Below, piece after piece: positions 40,472 through 49,242 of a stretch of DNA of 64,000 bases. Position 1 is the stretch's first letter, and each line of letters opens with the position of its first letter. Both the position numbers and the translations under genes were made by a program. Source of the stretch: Streptomyces lincolnensis (lineage in GTDB: Bacteria; Actinomycetota; Actinomycetes; Streptomycetales; Streptomycetaceae); NCBI RefSeq assembly GCF_021173675.1, contig NZ_JAIHON010000018.1, forward strand, positions 1-64,000. The letters run 5' to 3'. The notes beneath the pieces were generated by a model. It did not search any database. It saw only the letters and a list, made by a program, of their open reading frames with translations, and was not told where the DNA came from.

Positions 40472-41459
40472 CGAAGCCCTCCCCCGTCAGCGCCACGAAC
40501 GCGTCCTCCAGTGAAGCCCGTTCGACCACGAACCCTCGGACGCGGACGCCCGCTGTCACCAAGGCGGTGTTGAGGTCGGCCAGTTCGCGGTCCGGCGGCT
40601 CCGCCGTCACCCGGTCCTCCGTGATGACCACGTCCGACGCGCCCTGTTCCTTCAGCACCCGTGCCGCCTCCCCCGCGTCCGGTGTCGTCACGACCAGCCT
40701 TCCCCTCGTCCCCGCCGCCAGGTCCGTCACCGCGCCCTGGGTGATCAGGCGGCCCTGGGCCATGACGGCGGCGTGGGTGCAGACCTGTTCGATCTCGTCG
40801 AGGAGGTGGGAGGAGAGGAAGACGGTGGTGCCGTCGGAGGCGAGTTCGCGGATCAGGGAGCGGATCTCGCGCATGCCCTGGGGGTCGAGGCCGTTGGTGG
40901 GCTCGTCGAGGACGAGGAGGCGGCGGGGCTGGAGCAGGGCGGCCGCGAGGCCCAGGCGCTGCTTCATGCCCAGGGAGTAGGCCTTGGCCTTCTTGCCCGC
41001 GGCGGCGGTGAGGCCGACCCGGTCCAGGGCCGCCGCGACGCGAGCTCGCCGGGTACGCGGGTCGGCGGTCGGGTCGGCGGCGTCGTAGCGGACGAGGTTG
41101 TCGCGGCCGGAGAGGAAACCGTAGAGGGCGGGACCCTCGATGAGGGCGCCGACGTGGGGCAGGACGGTGCGGGCGGAGCGGGGCATGGGGCGGCCCAGGA
41201 CGCGGGCCGCGCCGGAGGTGGGCTCGATGAGGCCCATCAGCATGCGGATCGTGGTGGTCTTGCCGGAGCCGTTCGGGCCGAGGAAGCCGAAGACGCTGCC
41301 CGCCGGGACGGTCAGGTCGAGACCGTCCACGGCGAGCTGTCCGCCGCGGTAGCGCTTGGTGAGCGCGCGGGTGTGGATGACGCTGTCGTGGATGACGTCG
41401 TCGTCCACACCCGGGGAATCCGGCTCGGACTCCGGTTCCGTGGCGGGCGTATCGCCCAT
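40458..41459 (-). CDS. ABC transporter ATP-binding protein
   Basis: A 333-residue ATPase. Walker A GPNGSGKTT (about residues 61-69), signature YSLGMKQRL, Walker B LLVLDEPTNGLDP and the H-loop SSHLLDEIEQ are all present. The C-terminal 90 residues (TRGRLVVTTPD to the end) form the extra domain found in multidrug and lantibiotic exporter ATPases. It is cotranslated with the permease, so the pair should form a small export system; the substrate is unknown. An acidic 25-residue leader precedes the core. Confidence 0.93.
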   Translation of the reverse strand: MGDTPATEPESEPDSPGVDDDVIHDSVIHTRALTKRYRGGQLAVDGLDLTVPAGSVFGFLGPNGSGKTTTIRMLMGLIEPTSGAARVLGRPMPRSARTVLPHVGALIEGPALYGFLSGRDNLVRYDAADPTADPRTRRARVAAALDRVGLTAAAGKKAKAYSLGMKQRLGLAAALLQPRRLLVLDEPTNGLDPQGMREIRSLIRELASDGTTVFLSSHLLDEIEQVCTHAAVMAQGRLITQGAVTDLAAGTRGRLVVTTPDAGEAARVLKEQGASDVVITEDRVTAEPPDRELADLNTALVTAGVRVRGFVVERASLEDAFVALTGEGFDVAG

Positions 41460-41505
41460 CGGCTCCCTCGATTCGTCGTGCTCGTACGGCGGTTGCCGGG
41501 TGCGC

Positions 41506-42741
41506 CTACTTGCCGGCGTCGGCCGCCTTGACCAGGGCGGCCTTGTCGACGGCGCCGACGTAGACCTTGCCGTCGTCGGTCATCAGGGCGTTGACCAGGC
41601 GGGTCGAGAAGACCGTGCCCGAGCCGAACTTGCCGGTGACCTTGTCGCCGAGCGAGTCCAGGAAGCCGCCGAACTGACCGCCGGCCTCGGAGCCGGAGGG
41701 CATGCCCTCGCCGCCGGTGTCGAAGACGGCGACGGAGTTCCAGCCCTCGCCGATGACCTTCAGACCGTCGAGGCCCTTGCCGAAGTCCTCCTCGGGCCTG
41801 GCGTGCCGCTCGGCGCCCTCGTGGCCTTCGCCGCCCTGGATGTCCTCACCCTTGATGTCCTCGCCCTCCGTGACCTTCGCGCCCTTGGGCGGGGTGAAGT
41901 CGAAGGTGGACGCGGCCGGCTTGGCGAAGCTGACCTGGGTGAAGCCCGCGTCGACCACGGCGGCGCCGCCGCTGGACGGGGTGAGCGTGAACTTCAGCGG
42001 CAGCCCGGTCTTCGAGTCCACGGCCACGGTGATCTGGCCGACGGTGGACCCGGAGTCCTTGGGCTTGATGACGAGCCGGTAGGCGTCGCGGCCCGCGACC
42101 TGCGCGGTGCCGTCGACGGTCACCGAGGTGGTGTCGTCGACCGCCTTCAGGGCCTCCTCGGCCATCTCCTGCGGCGTGGCCGGGGCGGCCTGGTCCTTGC
42201 CGTCCTCCGCGCTGCCGGAGGTGGTCGAGTGGTAGACCTCGTTGGACTTGCTGTCGTAGCCCCAGACGTCCTTGCCGTTGTGGATCACGCTGTACTCGGA
42301 GGCGCTCTCCAGCAGCGAGAGTTTCTGCTTGTCGGGGCCGTCGGCGGCGACGCGCAGGGTGTGCGTGCCGGTGGCGAGCTCGGTGAGCTTGCTCGACGGG
42401 TCGGCGGAGGAGCCGCCGTCGCCCGACTCCATGGCGCCGGAGGCCAGGCTGCTCTCCAGACCGCCGAGGTCGGGCAGTCCGAGATCCGTGGTGATCTTCA
42501 CCGTGCCGGACAGCTGCTCCACGTCCGAGGCGGCGATCCTCTCGATGAGTTCCTGCGCGCTGATCTTCGGCAGATCGGGGTCGCCGGAGTCGGCGAGCGC
42601 CGGGACGAGCCCGATGGTCGCCGCCGCCACCCCCACCACCGCGACCGGGACGACGTACCGCGCGGCTTTGCGCCGCCGGGCCGCGCGCAGGTCGTCGACC
42701 TCCGCGGCGGTCGCGCTGTCGTCTGATGCGAACGGTGCCAT
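41506..42741 (-). CDS. LolA-like/DUF2092-type anchored protein
   Basis: A 411-residue protein with an N-terminal membrane anchor or uncleaved signal (about residues 28-50, RYVVPVAVVGVAAATIGLVPALA). After it, ISAQELIERIAASDVEQLSGTVKITTDLGLP and later GRDAYRLVIKPKDSGSTVGQITVAVDSKTGLPLKFTLT resemble the half-barrel of LolA/RseB-type lipid- or peptide-binding proteins. The start ATG has GGAGGTAA 9 bp upstream. It is 46 bp upstream of the ABC ATPase gene and could be cotranscribed with it. Confidence 0.85.
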   Translation of the reverse strand: MAPFASDDSATAAEVDDLRAARRRKAARYVVPVAVVGVAAATIGLVPALADSGDPDLPKISAQELIERIAASDVEQLSGTVKITTDLGLPDLGGLESSLASGAMESGDGGSSADPSSKLTELATGTHTLRVAADGPDKQKLSLLESASEYSVIHNGKDVWGYDSKSNEVYHSTTSGSAEDGKDQAAPATPQEMAEEALKAVDDTTSVTVDGTAQVAGRDAYRLVIKPKDSGSTVGQITVAVDSKTGLPLKFTLTPSSGGAAVVDAGFTQVSFAKPAASTFDFTPPKGAKVTEGEDIKGEDIQGGEGHEGAERHARPEEDFGKGLDGLKVIGEGWNSVAVFDTGGEGMPSGSEAGGQFGGFLDSLGDKVTGKFGSGTVFSTRLVNALMTDDGKVYVGAVDKAALVKAADAGK

Positions 42742-42923
42742 GTGTGCCTTACCTCCGTCGTCGGCGGCGGCTGTCGAACTCCCTTACGTCCACCCCGTAG
42801 CCGCCATTCTCACCCGAATCGGTGAGGAGTGGTGTTTTCCGTTGTGTCCATCTCACCAAATCGGCCAGGAGCATTCGTCAACCCGCGGGCTCAACTCCAT
42901 GTACACCTGCGGTATGACACATG

Positions 42924-42973
42924 GAGGCGGCGCCTCCCCCGACCCGTAGGGGTAAGGGTGGAGACGCCGCCTC
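42924..42973 (-). terminator. Terminator after the CHRD gene
   Basis: Arms GAGGCGGCGCCTCC (42924-42937) and GGAGACGCCGCCTC (42960-42973) pair with one mismatch, and a smaller hairpin ACCCGTAGGGGT is nested in the loop. It lies 13 bp after the CHRD stop on the reverse strand. Confidence 0.85.
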
Positions 42974-42986
42974 TTCGAGCAGGGGA

Positions 42987-43931
42987 TCAGCCGCGCAGGA
43001 ACACGTAGTCGGCCTGGTAGGGCACGCCGACGATCGTGCCCGACGCGCAGGAGCCGGCCGGGGCGACGCCGCCGACGGTGTTCAGCCGCAGGATCTCGGT
43101 GGTGTCGGCGAGCAGACCGTGGTGCTTGCCGGACTGGGTGGCCCTGAGGTCCAGTTCGGGGATGTTCTTCTCGCCGTTCGGGGTGCGGGAGATGACGGCT
43201 CCGGTGACCGCGCTGCCGTCCCGGGCGATCCACTGCGGGGTACCGGAGTTGGGCGCGACGAAGGAGTGGGCGATGCGCCCGGCCAGTACGGCGCTGACGT
43301 CCCGCTGCGCGAAGGCGAAGCCGCCGCCGGTGGCCGGCTTGCACTCGTAGATCTGCTTGCCCTTGAGGACGGATGCCTGGAAGTTGTGGAGCGCGTCGCG
43401 GAAGTCGAAGGCGGCGACGGTGACCTTGTGGAGCTGGCCGCGGACGGCTCCGCCGGGGAACTCGGCCGTGTGGAGGTTGGCGTAGAAGGAGGTGGGGTTC
43501 GCCTTCAGGCGGTCCAGCAGCGCGGCGTCCGCCACCTTGACCGTGCCGGTGACCGACTTCCGTTTGCTCTTGCCCAGCAGGTCGGTGAAGTCCACCTTGA
43601 TGCCGCCGTTGGCGCCCCGCACGCCCTCGTGGATGTGCAGCGCGGTGGGCCGGCCCGTCCCCGCCCACTTCACGGCGACCGAGACCTTGTCCCCCCCGAC
43701 CTTCACGAACTGGAGCGCGGCACCGTCCCGGTCCCCGACGGCCGGGCCGCCCGCCACCGGGACCTCGTTGGCGCCGCGCAGGCTGGCGGCGAGGACGGTG
43801 GCTTCCTTGCCGCCCGGGGTGTCGGTCGCGGCGGCGGGGACCGTCGCGGTGGCGACACCTCCGACGGCTGCCACGGCGACCGCGGTGACGAGCAGGCTCT
43901 GCCGGCGCATCGAGAACGTGTTCATGCCCAT
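42987..43931 (-). CDS. Secreted CHRD-domain protein with DUF3455-like C-terminus
   Basis: A 314-residue secreted protein. A signal peptide occupies about residues 1-35. A CHRD domain follows: ANEVPVAGGPAVGDRDG, GRPTALHIHEGVRGANG and YANLHTAEFPGGAVRGQL contain its conserved His and Gly positions. The C-terminal half (IYECKPATGGGFAFAQRDV, TILRLNTVGG, CASGTIVGVPYQADYVF) looks like DUF3455. No enzymatic role is known. Two perfect palindromes lie 75-110 bp upstream of the start. It is a monocistronic unit ending at a hairpin. Confidence 0.88.
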   Translation of the reverse strand: MGMNTFSMRRQSLLVTAVAVAAVGGVATATVPAAATDTPGGKEATVLAASLRGANEVPVAGGPAVGDRDGAALQFVKVGGDKVSVAVKWAGTGRPTALHIHEGVRGANGGIKVDFTDLLGKSKRKSVTGTVKVADAALLDRLKANPTSFYANLHTAEFPGGAVRGQLHKVTVAAFDFRDALHNFQASVLKGKQIYECKPATGGGFAFAQRDVSAVLAGRIAHSFVAPNSGTPQWIARDGSAVTGAVISRTPNGEKNIPELDLRATQSGKHHGLLADTTEILRLNTVGGVAPAGSCASGTIVGVPYQADYVFLRG

Positions 43932-44005
43932 GGTGTTTTCTCCCCGTATCGCGGCCGACGTCTGCTGCGGCGGCCTCTGGGCATGAATACGGAAGGGATC
44001 CCAGT

Positions 44006-44039
44006 TTGGACTTGGTCCAAGAAAGTGACGTACGTCACT
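44006..44039. promoter_or_regulatory. Two perfect palindromes upstream of the CHRD gene
   Basis: TTGGAC-TTG-GTCCAA (44006-44020) and AGTGACGTACGTCACT (44024-44039) are adjacent. The second overlaps the stop codon of the polyprenyl synthase gene. They are in the expected promoter region of the CHRD gene on the reverse strand. Confidence 0.55.
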
Positions 44040-45048
44040 AGCCCGCGCGATGCACCACCGCGTCGCAGAGCTCCATGAGCGCCGCCTTCGCGTCGCACTC
44101 CCGCAGCGGCGCCAGCGCGGACCGCGCCTCCTCCGCGTACCGGACGGTGTCCCGGCGCGCCTGCTCCAGCGCGGGGTGCGCCCGCAGCGCGGCCAGCGCC
44201 TCCGCGTGCCGGGCGTCGTCGGTCAGGTCGGAGTCGAGCAGCTCGCACAGGGCGATGTCCTCGGCGAGGCCCAGCCGCTCGGCCCGCTCCCGCAGTCGCA
44301 GCACCGGCAGGGTGGGGATGCCCTCCCGCAGGTCCGTGCCCGGGGTCTTGCCGGACTCGTGGGAGTCGGAGGCGATGTCGAGCACGTCGTCGGCCAGCTG
44401 GAAGGCGACGCCCAGCCGCTCGCCGTACTGGGTCAGCACGTCGACCACCGTCTCGTCGGCGCCCGACATCATCGCGCCGAAGCGGCAGGAGACCGCGACC
44501 AGCGAGCCCGTCTTGCCGCCGAGCACGTCGAGGTAGTGCTCGACCGGGTCGCGTCCGTCGATCGGCCCCGCCGTCTCCAGGATCTGGCCGGTGACCAACC
44601 GCTCGAACGCCTCGGCCTGCACCCGGACCGCCTCGGGACCGAGGTCGGCCAGGATGTGCGAGGCGCGGGCGAACAGGAAGTCACCCGTGAGGACGGCGAC
44701 CGAGTTGCCCCAGCGGGCGTTGGCGCTGTCCACCCCGCGGCGGACGGCGGCCTCGTCCATGACGTCGTCGTGGTACAGCGTCGCCAGATGGGTCAGCTCC
44801 ACCACCACGGCGGACGGCACGACACCGGGCGCATAAGGGTCCCCGAACTGGGCAGCAAGCATCACGAGCAGTGGCCGAAAACGCTTGCCCCCGGCTCGCA
44901 CCAGATGCTGGGCGGCCTCGGTGATGAAGGGGACTTCACTCTTGGTGGCTTCGAGCAGTCCCTCCTCGACGGCCGCCAATCCGGCCTGGACATCGGCTTC
45001 CAGAGCCTGGTCCCGCACGCTCAGCCCGAACGGCCCGACGACGGTCAC
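44038..45048 (-). CDS. Polyprenyl diphosphate synthase
   Basis: A 336-residue trans-prenyltransferase. First aspartate-rich motif DDVMDEA in ELTHLATLYHDDVMD, GGKRFRPLL near the start, and second aspartate-rich motif in FQLADDVLDI followed by SGKTPGTDLREGI. Such genes near nuo genes in Streptomyces make the menaquinone side chain, by family knowledge; the chain length is not readable. The start is GTG 45048 with AGGAGA 7 bp upstream. The upstream 208-bp gap to the divergent peptide transporter has several decayed TGATCACCCGAT-like elements. Confidence 0.93.
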   Translation of the reverse strand: MTVVGPFGLSVRDQALEADVQAGLAAVEEGLLEATKSEVPFITEAAQHLVRAGGKRFRPLLVMLAAQFGDPYAPGVVPSAVVVELTHLATLYHDDVMDEAAVRRGVDSANARWGNSVAVLTGDFLFARASHILADLGPEAVRVQAEAFERLVTGQILETAGPIDGRDPVEHYLDVLGGKTGSLVAVSCRFGAMMSGADETVVDVLTQYGERLGVAFQLADDVLDIASDSHESGKTPGTDLREGIPTLPVLRLRERAERLGLAEDIALCELLDSDLTDDARHAEALAALRAHPALEQARRDTVRYAEEARSALAPLRECDAKAALMELCDAVVHRAG

Positions 45049-45256
45049 GAGGGATCTCCTGTCTGCTGGTGTCTACTGGCGATTACACGGTTTGTCGATA
45101 GGTCGCTGCCATCACTCAAGTCAGCGTATCCGGTCACGTTTCGATCACCGATAGCGCCCACCCGTCCAGGCCGGGCGGTATCGGATCATCGCGGGTATGT
45201 TTTTTGATCACCCGATATGTGCGGATATGCAATGGATTGGACGGAAGTAGCAGAGC

Positions 45257-46759
45257 GTGTCCCGAACCGACGTCGACACCGCCCCCGGCAACCAGCCGCC
45301 TCCCCAGGACAATCACGCGTTCTTCGGCCAGCCCAGAGGCCTGCTGACCCTCTCCGGTCTGGAGGTCTGGGAGCGTTTCTCGTTCCTCGGCATGCAGGCC
45401 ATCCTCGTCCTCTACTTCGCCGACGCGGTCGCCTCCGGCGGTCTGGGCATGTCGGCCGGAACCGCCGCGTCCGTCTCGGCGGCCTACGGCACGCTCGTCT
45501 ACCTGGTCTCCGTCGCCGGCGGCTGGCTCGCCGACCGCGTCCTCGGCTCCTACCGCGCGGTGCTGTGGGGTGGCGTCCTGATCGCCTGCGGCCACTACTC
45601 CATGGCCGTGCCCACCGCCACCATGACCTGGGTGGGCCTGGGGCTGATCAGCGCCGGCACCGGGCTCCTCAAGCCCAACGTGGCCACCATGGTCGGCAAG
45701 CTCTACCGCACCGACGACGACCGGCGTGACGCCGGGTTCGCCCTGTACTACATGGCGATCAACATCGGCGCCTTCGCGGGCCCGCTGATCACCGGCTGGC
45801 TCGGCGACCACCGGGGCTGGCACTGGGGGTTCTCGGCGGCCGCGGTCGGCATGACCCTCGGGCTCGTCCAGTACGTCCTGGGCCGCCGGCACCTGGCGGG
45901 GCGCGAGAACGCGGCCGAGTCCGCCCTCGCCCCGGACGCGATGCGCCGCGCGGTCCGCCTGATCGTCGTAGGGACGATCGTCGTGGCGGTGATCGCCACG
46001 GCGCTGGCGCTCGCCGGATGGCTCACCATGGGCCGGTTCGTCGACCTGCTCACGCTCATCTCGGTGATCGCCCCGGTCGTCTACTTCGCGGTGATGTTCG
46101 CGAGCCCCCGGGTCACGCGGGAGGAGCGCGGGCGGCTCAAGCCGTACATCGTGCTCTTCCTGGCCTCGACGGTCTTCAACTTCATCCTGTTCCAGGCCTA
46201 CTCGACGATGATGCTGCTGGCCTCGACGAACGCCGAGACCACCCTCCTCGGCTTCGACTTCCCGGCGAGCTGGTACGCCTCCGCGCTGGGCGCCTTCGAG
46301 GTGGCTCTCGCGCCGGTCGTCGCAGCCCTGTGGGTGCGGATGGGGCGCAGCCAGCCGCACGCCTCCAACAAGATCGCGATCGGGGTCGTGCTCGGCGGTC
46401 TGTCGTTCCTGCTGATGGCCCTGCCGACGAGCGGGCACGGCGGCGGCACGTACCTGATGTCCGCCTGGTGGATCGTCGGCTCCTATCTGCTGCTCGGGCT
46501 CGGCGACATCCTGCTGGAGACCTCCGGCATGTCGGCCACCACCAAGCTCGCCCCGGTCGCCTTCTCCAGCCAGACCATGTCCCTGTGGTTCCTGTCGCTC
46601 GCCCTGGCCAACGGCATCCAGGCCCAGACGGTGAAGCTCTACGACGACGTCTCCCAGCCGGCCTACTTCGGCGTCAACGGCGCGGTCGCGGTGGCCGCGG
46701 GCCTGGCCGTGATGGCGGCCGCGCCCTGGCTGCGTCGCACCATGCACCCCGTCCACTGA
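45257..46759 (+). CDS. POT/PTR2 family peptide:H+ symporter
   Basis: A 500-residue MFS oligopeptide transporter. The proton-coupling ExxER motif is in GLEVWERFSFLGMQ (helix 1), and FALYYMAINIGAFAGPLITGWLG is the PTR2 signature. About fourteen hydrophobic segments are present. The start is GTG 45257, giving VSRTDVDTAPG. It should take up di- and tripeptides. Its stop is 9 bp before a CocE-type hydrolase gene, forming an operon. Confidence 0.93.
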   Translation: MSRTDVDTAPGNQPPPQDNHAFFGQPRGLLTLSGLEVWERFSFLGMQAILVLYFADAVASGGLGMSAGTAASVSAAYGTLVYLVSVAGGWLADRVLGSYRAVLWGGVLIACGHYSMAVPTATMTWVGLGLISAGTGLLKPNVATMVGKLYRTDDDRRDAGFALYYMAINIGAFAGPLITGWLGDHRGWHWGFSAAAVGMTLGLVQYVLGRRHLAGRENAAESALAPDAMRRAVRLIVVGTIVVAVIATALALAGWLTMGRFVDLLTLISVIAPVVYFAVMFASPRVTREERGRLKPYIVLFLASTVFNFILFQAYSTMMLLASTNAETTLLGFDFPASWYASALGAFEVALAPVVAALWVRMGRSQPHASNKIAIGVVLGGLSFLLMALPTSGHGGGTYLMSAWWIVGSYLLLGLGDILLETSGMSATTKLAPVAFSSQTMSLWFLSLALANGIQAQTVKLYDDVSQPAYFGVNGAVAVAAGLAVMAAAPWLRRTMHPVH

Positions 46760-46768
46760 GGTCACCCG

Positions 46769-48769
46769 ATGAGCCTGCACATCCGTACGTCCTTCCCCTA
46801 CGAGACGACCCACGAGGACTGCCGCATCCCGCTGTCGGACGGCACGCTCCTCTACGCGCGCGTGTGGCGGCCCCGCACCAACGAACCGGTACCCGCGATC
46901 CTCGAATACCTGCCCTACCGGCTGACCGACTGGACCGCGCCCCGCGACTGGCAGCGCCACCCCTGGTACGCGGGCCACGGCTACGCCTCCGTCCGCGTCG
47001 ACGTGCGCGGGCACGGCAACAGCGGGGGCATGCCGGGCGACGAGTACTCGGCGACCGAACTGGCCGACGGGGTCGAAGTGGTCAACTGGCTGGCGGAACA
47101 GCCCTGGTGCGACGGCAAGGTCGGCATGTTCGGTATCTCCTGGGGCGGCTTCAACTCCCTCCAGATCGCGGCCCTCGCACCCGAGCCGCTCAAGGCGGTC
47201 GTCACCGTCTGCTCCACCGACGACCGCTATGACAACGACGTGCACTACATGGGAGGTTCCGTCCTCGCGGTGGACATGCACGCCTGGGCGGCGACCATGC
47301 TCGCCTTCGTCTCCCGCCCGCCGGACCCGCGGTACGTCGGCGAGGCGTGGCGGGAGATGTGGCTGGAGCGCCTGGAGGAGGTCGAGCCCTTCCTCCACAC
47401 CTGGCTCGACCACCAGACCCGCGACCGCTACTGGCGGCACGGCAGCGTCTGCGAGGACTACGACGCGATCGACGCCGCCGTCCTGGCCGTCGGCGGCTGG
47501 CACGACCCGTACCGCGACACCGTGCTGCGTCTGGTGGAACATCTCCCCCACGCGCGCGTGCGGGGCCTCATCGGGCCCTGGTCCCACCAGTACCCCGACC
47601 GCGGCCTGCCGCCAGGACCGGCGATCGGCTTCCTCCAGGAGACCCTGCGCTGGTGGGACCAGCACCTCAAGGGCGTCGACACCGGCGTCATGCGGGAACC
47701 ACTCCTGCGCGCCTACATCAGCGACTCCCACCCCCCGGCCACGGTCCACGACACCCTCCCCGGCCGCTGGGTCGGCGAGCCGGCCTGGCCCTCGCCCCAC
47801 GTCAGGACGGTGTCGTACGACCTCCAGGGCGGCCCTCGCCCGGTCCGCTCGCCGCAGCACACGGGCGTTGACGCCGGCCGTTTCTTCCCCTTCGGCAACG
47901 ACGCCGACCTGCCGCCGGACCAGCGGGAGGAGGACGCGCGGTCGATGTGCTTCGAGTTCCCGGTGGACGAGGAGACCTGGGTGCTGGGGCGGCCGAGGGT
48001 GCGGCTGAGGCTGACCTCCGGGGTGCCGCGCGGCCAGGTGATCGCGCGCCTCTGCGATGTGGCCCCGGACGGCTCCTCCACCCTGGTCACCCGGGGCGTG
48101 CTGAACCTGACGGCCCGGCAGGGGCGGGACAAGGTCGTGCCGTGGGTGCCGGGAGCCACGGAGGACGTCGAGTTCGAGCTGAACGGCATCGGGCACGCCT
48201 TTCCGGCCGGCCACCGCGTCCGCCTCGCGGTGTCCTCCGCGTACTGGCCGTGGATCTGGCCGCAGGCCGACTCGGCGGCGGGGTTCACGCTGGATCCGGC
48301 GAGCAGCGCGCTCGAACTCCCGGTGCGCGAGCGGGAGTCGGATACGGGGATCGGCTTCGAGGAGCCCGAGCAGTCCGAGCCCCTGGGCGTCAACCAGCCC
48401 GCCACGCTGGACGAACCGCGCCCCGAGCGGCTGGTCGTGCGGGACGTGGCCAAGGGCGAGTGGCGCCTGGAGGTCGACCCCCGGTACGGCGGGACCCGGC
48501 TGTATCCCGACGGGCTGGAGTTCACCGAGGACGCGCTGGAGACGTACACCATCAACGAGGCGGACCCCCTGTCGGCCCGGGCCCGCTCGGAGTGGTCGAT
48601 CCGGCTGCACCGGCCGGACCTGGCCTGGGACACCACCGTGCGCACCCGTTCGGAGACCACCTGTGACGGCGAGGACTTCCTCACCTCGAACGAGGTGATC
48701 TGCACGGCGGACGGCGAGATCGTCTTCCACCGGACCTGGGAGAAGCGGATCCCGCGGACGGCGGGTTGA
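46769..48769 (+). CDS. CocE/NonD family hydrolase
   Basis: A 666-residue alpha/beta-hydrolase of the X-Pro dipeptidyl-peptidase S15 type. The nucleophile serine is in FGISWGGFNSL (about residue 129); a C-terminal jelly-roll-like part starts near 400 (DARSMCFEFPVDEETWVLGRPRVRLRL). An unusual extension (residues about 540-666) follows, with RYGGTRLYPDGLEF and TTCDGEDFLTSNEV. No signal peptide is seen, so it acts inside the cell. Coupling to a peptide importer suggests cleavage of an imported peptide or acyl compound. GAGGT lies 6 bp before the ATG. Confidence 0.9.
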   Translation: MSLHIRTSFPYETTHEDCRIPLSDGTLLYARVWRPRTNEPVPAILEYLPYRLTDWTAPRDWQRHPWYAGHGYASVRVDVRGHGNSGGMPGDEYSATELADGVEVVNWLAEQPWCDGKVGMFGISWGGFNSLQIAALAPEPLKAVVTVCSTDDRYDNDVHYMGGSVLAVDMHAWAATMLAFVSRPPDPRYVGEAWREMWLERLEEVEPFLHTWLDHQTRDRYWRHGSVCEDYDAIDAAVLAVGGWHDPYRDTVLRLVEHLPHARVRGLIGPWSHQYPDRGLPPGPAIGFLQETLRWWDQHLKGVDTGVMREPLLRAYISDSHPPATVHDTLPGRWVGEPAWPSPHVRTVSYDLQGGPRPVRSPQHTGVDAGRFFPFGNDADLPPDQREEDARSMCFEFPVDEETWVLGRPRVRLRLTSGVPRGQVIARLCDVAPDGSSTLVTRGVLNLTARQGRDKVVPWVPGATEDVEFELNGIGHAFPAGHRVRLAVSSAYWPWIWPQADSAAGFTLDPASSALELPVRERESDTGIGFEEPEQSEPLGVNQPATLDEPRPERLVVRDVAKGEWRLEVDPRYGGTRLYPDGLEFTEDALETYTINEADPLSARARSEWSIRLHRPDLAWDTTVRTRSETTCDGEDFLTSNEVICTADGEIVFHRTWEKRIPRTAG

Positions 48770-48828
48770 GGAGATATGGAGCTGAATGTCCGATTCACCG
48801 GTCTCGCGAACGCCGGTGATTTGAGTCA

Positions 48829-48860
48829 CTCGCGGGCGGACCGGCCGGTCCGCCCGCGAG
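48829..48860. terminator. 32-bp perfect palindrome after the CocE gene
   Basis: CTCGCGGGCGGACCGG (48829-48844) is followed directly by its reverse complement (48845-48860). It lies 60 bp after the stop codon and is the probable terminator. Confidence 0.85.
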
Positions 48861-48888
48861 GCGCGTCACGCCTTGCCCCTCGCGCCAG

Positions 48889-48916
48889 TTGATCCTTGGC
48901 GGCCGCAAAGGATCAA
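48889..48916. other. Inverted repeat TTGATCCTT / AAGGATCAA
   Basis: A 9-bp perfect inverted repeat (48889-48897 and 48908-48916) with a 10-bp spacer, between the CocE terminator and the riboswitch leader. It could be an operator for the transglycosylase promoter or a second terminator. Confidence 0.5.
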
Positions 48917-49013
48917 GCGCCCCATACGCCTCGCATCCAGGTCAATAGGTGCGGTGTGTGACTCCGCTACTTGTTCCGGACATGTGCTCTCGCATACGTT
49001 CCCGGCCTGTCGG

Positions 49014-49230
49014 GCGGACGCCTAATCCTGCCGCCGCCCGCACACCCACCGACCAGCACCACGGCAGGAGCGGGGGAACCAGGTAGGCCGCCGGGCCGGA
49101 CGTCCTCGGACACGTCTGCGGACACGTCTGCGGACATCGGAACGGCTTGGGGTGAAGTCGCGCCGAGACCCCGGCGGCGCGGCCGGGCAGCTCCCGCCCG
49201 AACCCGACAGCTCACCTCGCAGGCGACGGA
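49014..49230 (+). ncRNA. Cyclic di-AMP (ydaO-yuaA) riboswitch
   Basis: Landmarks of the ydaO class occur in order: CCTAATCCTGCCGCC near 49020, GCAGGAGCGGGGGAACC (about 49063-49080), a variable stem, TTGGGGTGAAGTCG (about 49148-49161), the CCGGGCAGCTCCCGCCCG hairpin, and GAACCCGACAGCTCACCTCG with final CAGGCG near 49223. The ATG of the downstream gene is 13 bp beyond the end. In Streptomyces this class is known to control cell-wall hydrolase genes such as rpfA; binding of c-di-AMP usually lowers expression. Confidence 0.9.
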
Positions 49231-49242
49231 GAGGACACCCCC

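Noticed and set aside
45134..48829. A 1231-residue open frame on the reverse strand opposite the POT and CocE genes
   Set aside because: It is the high-GC antisense shadow of two well-supported genes; its translation is Arg/Gly/Pro-rich with no domain signature.
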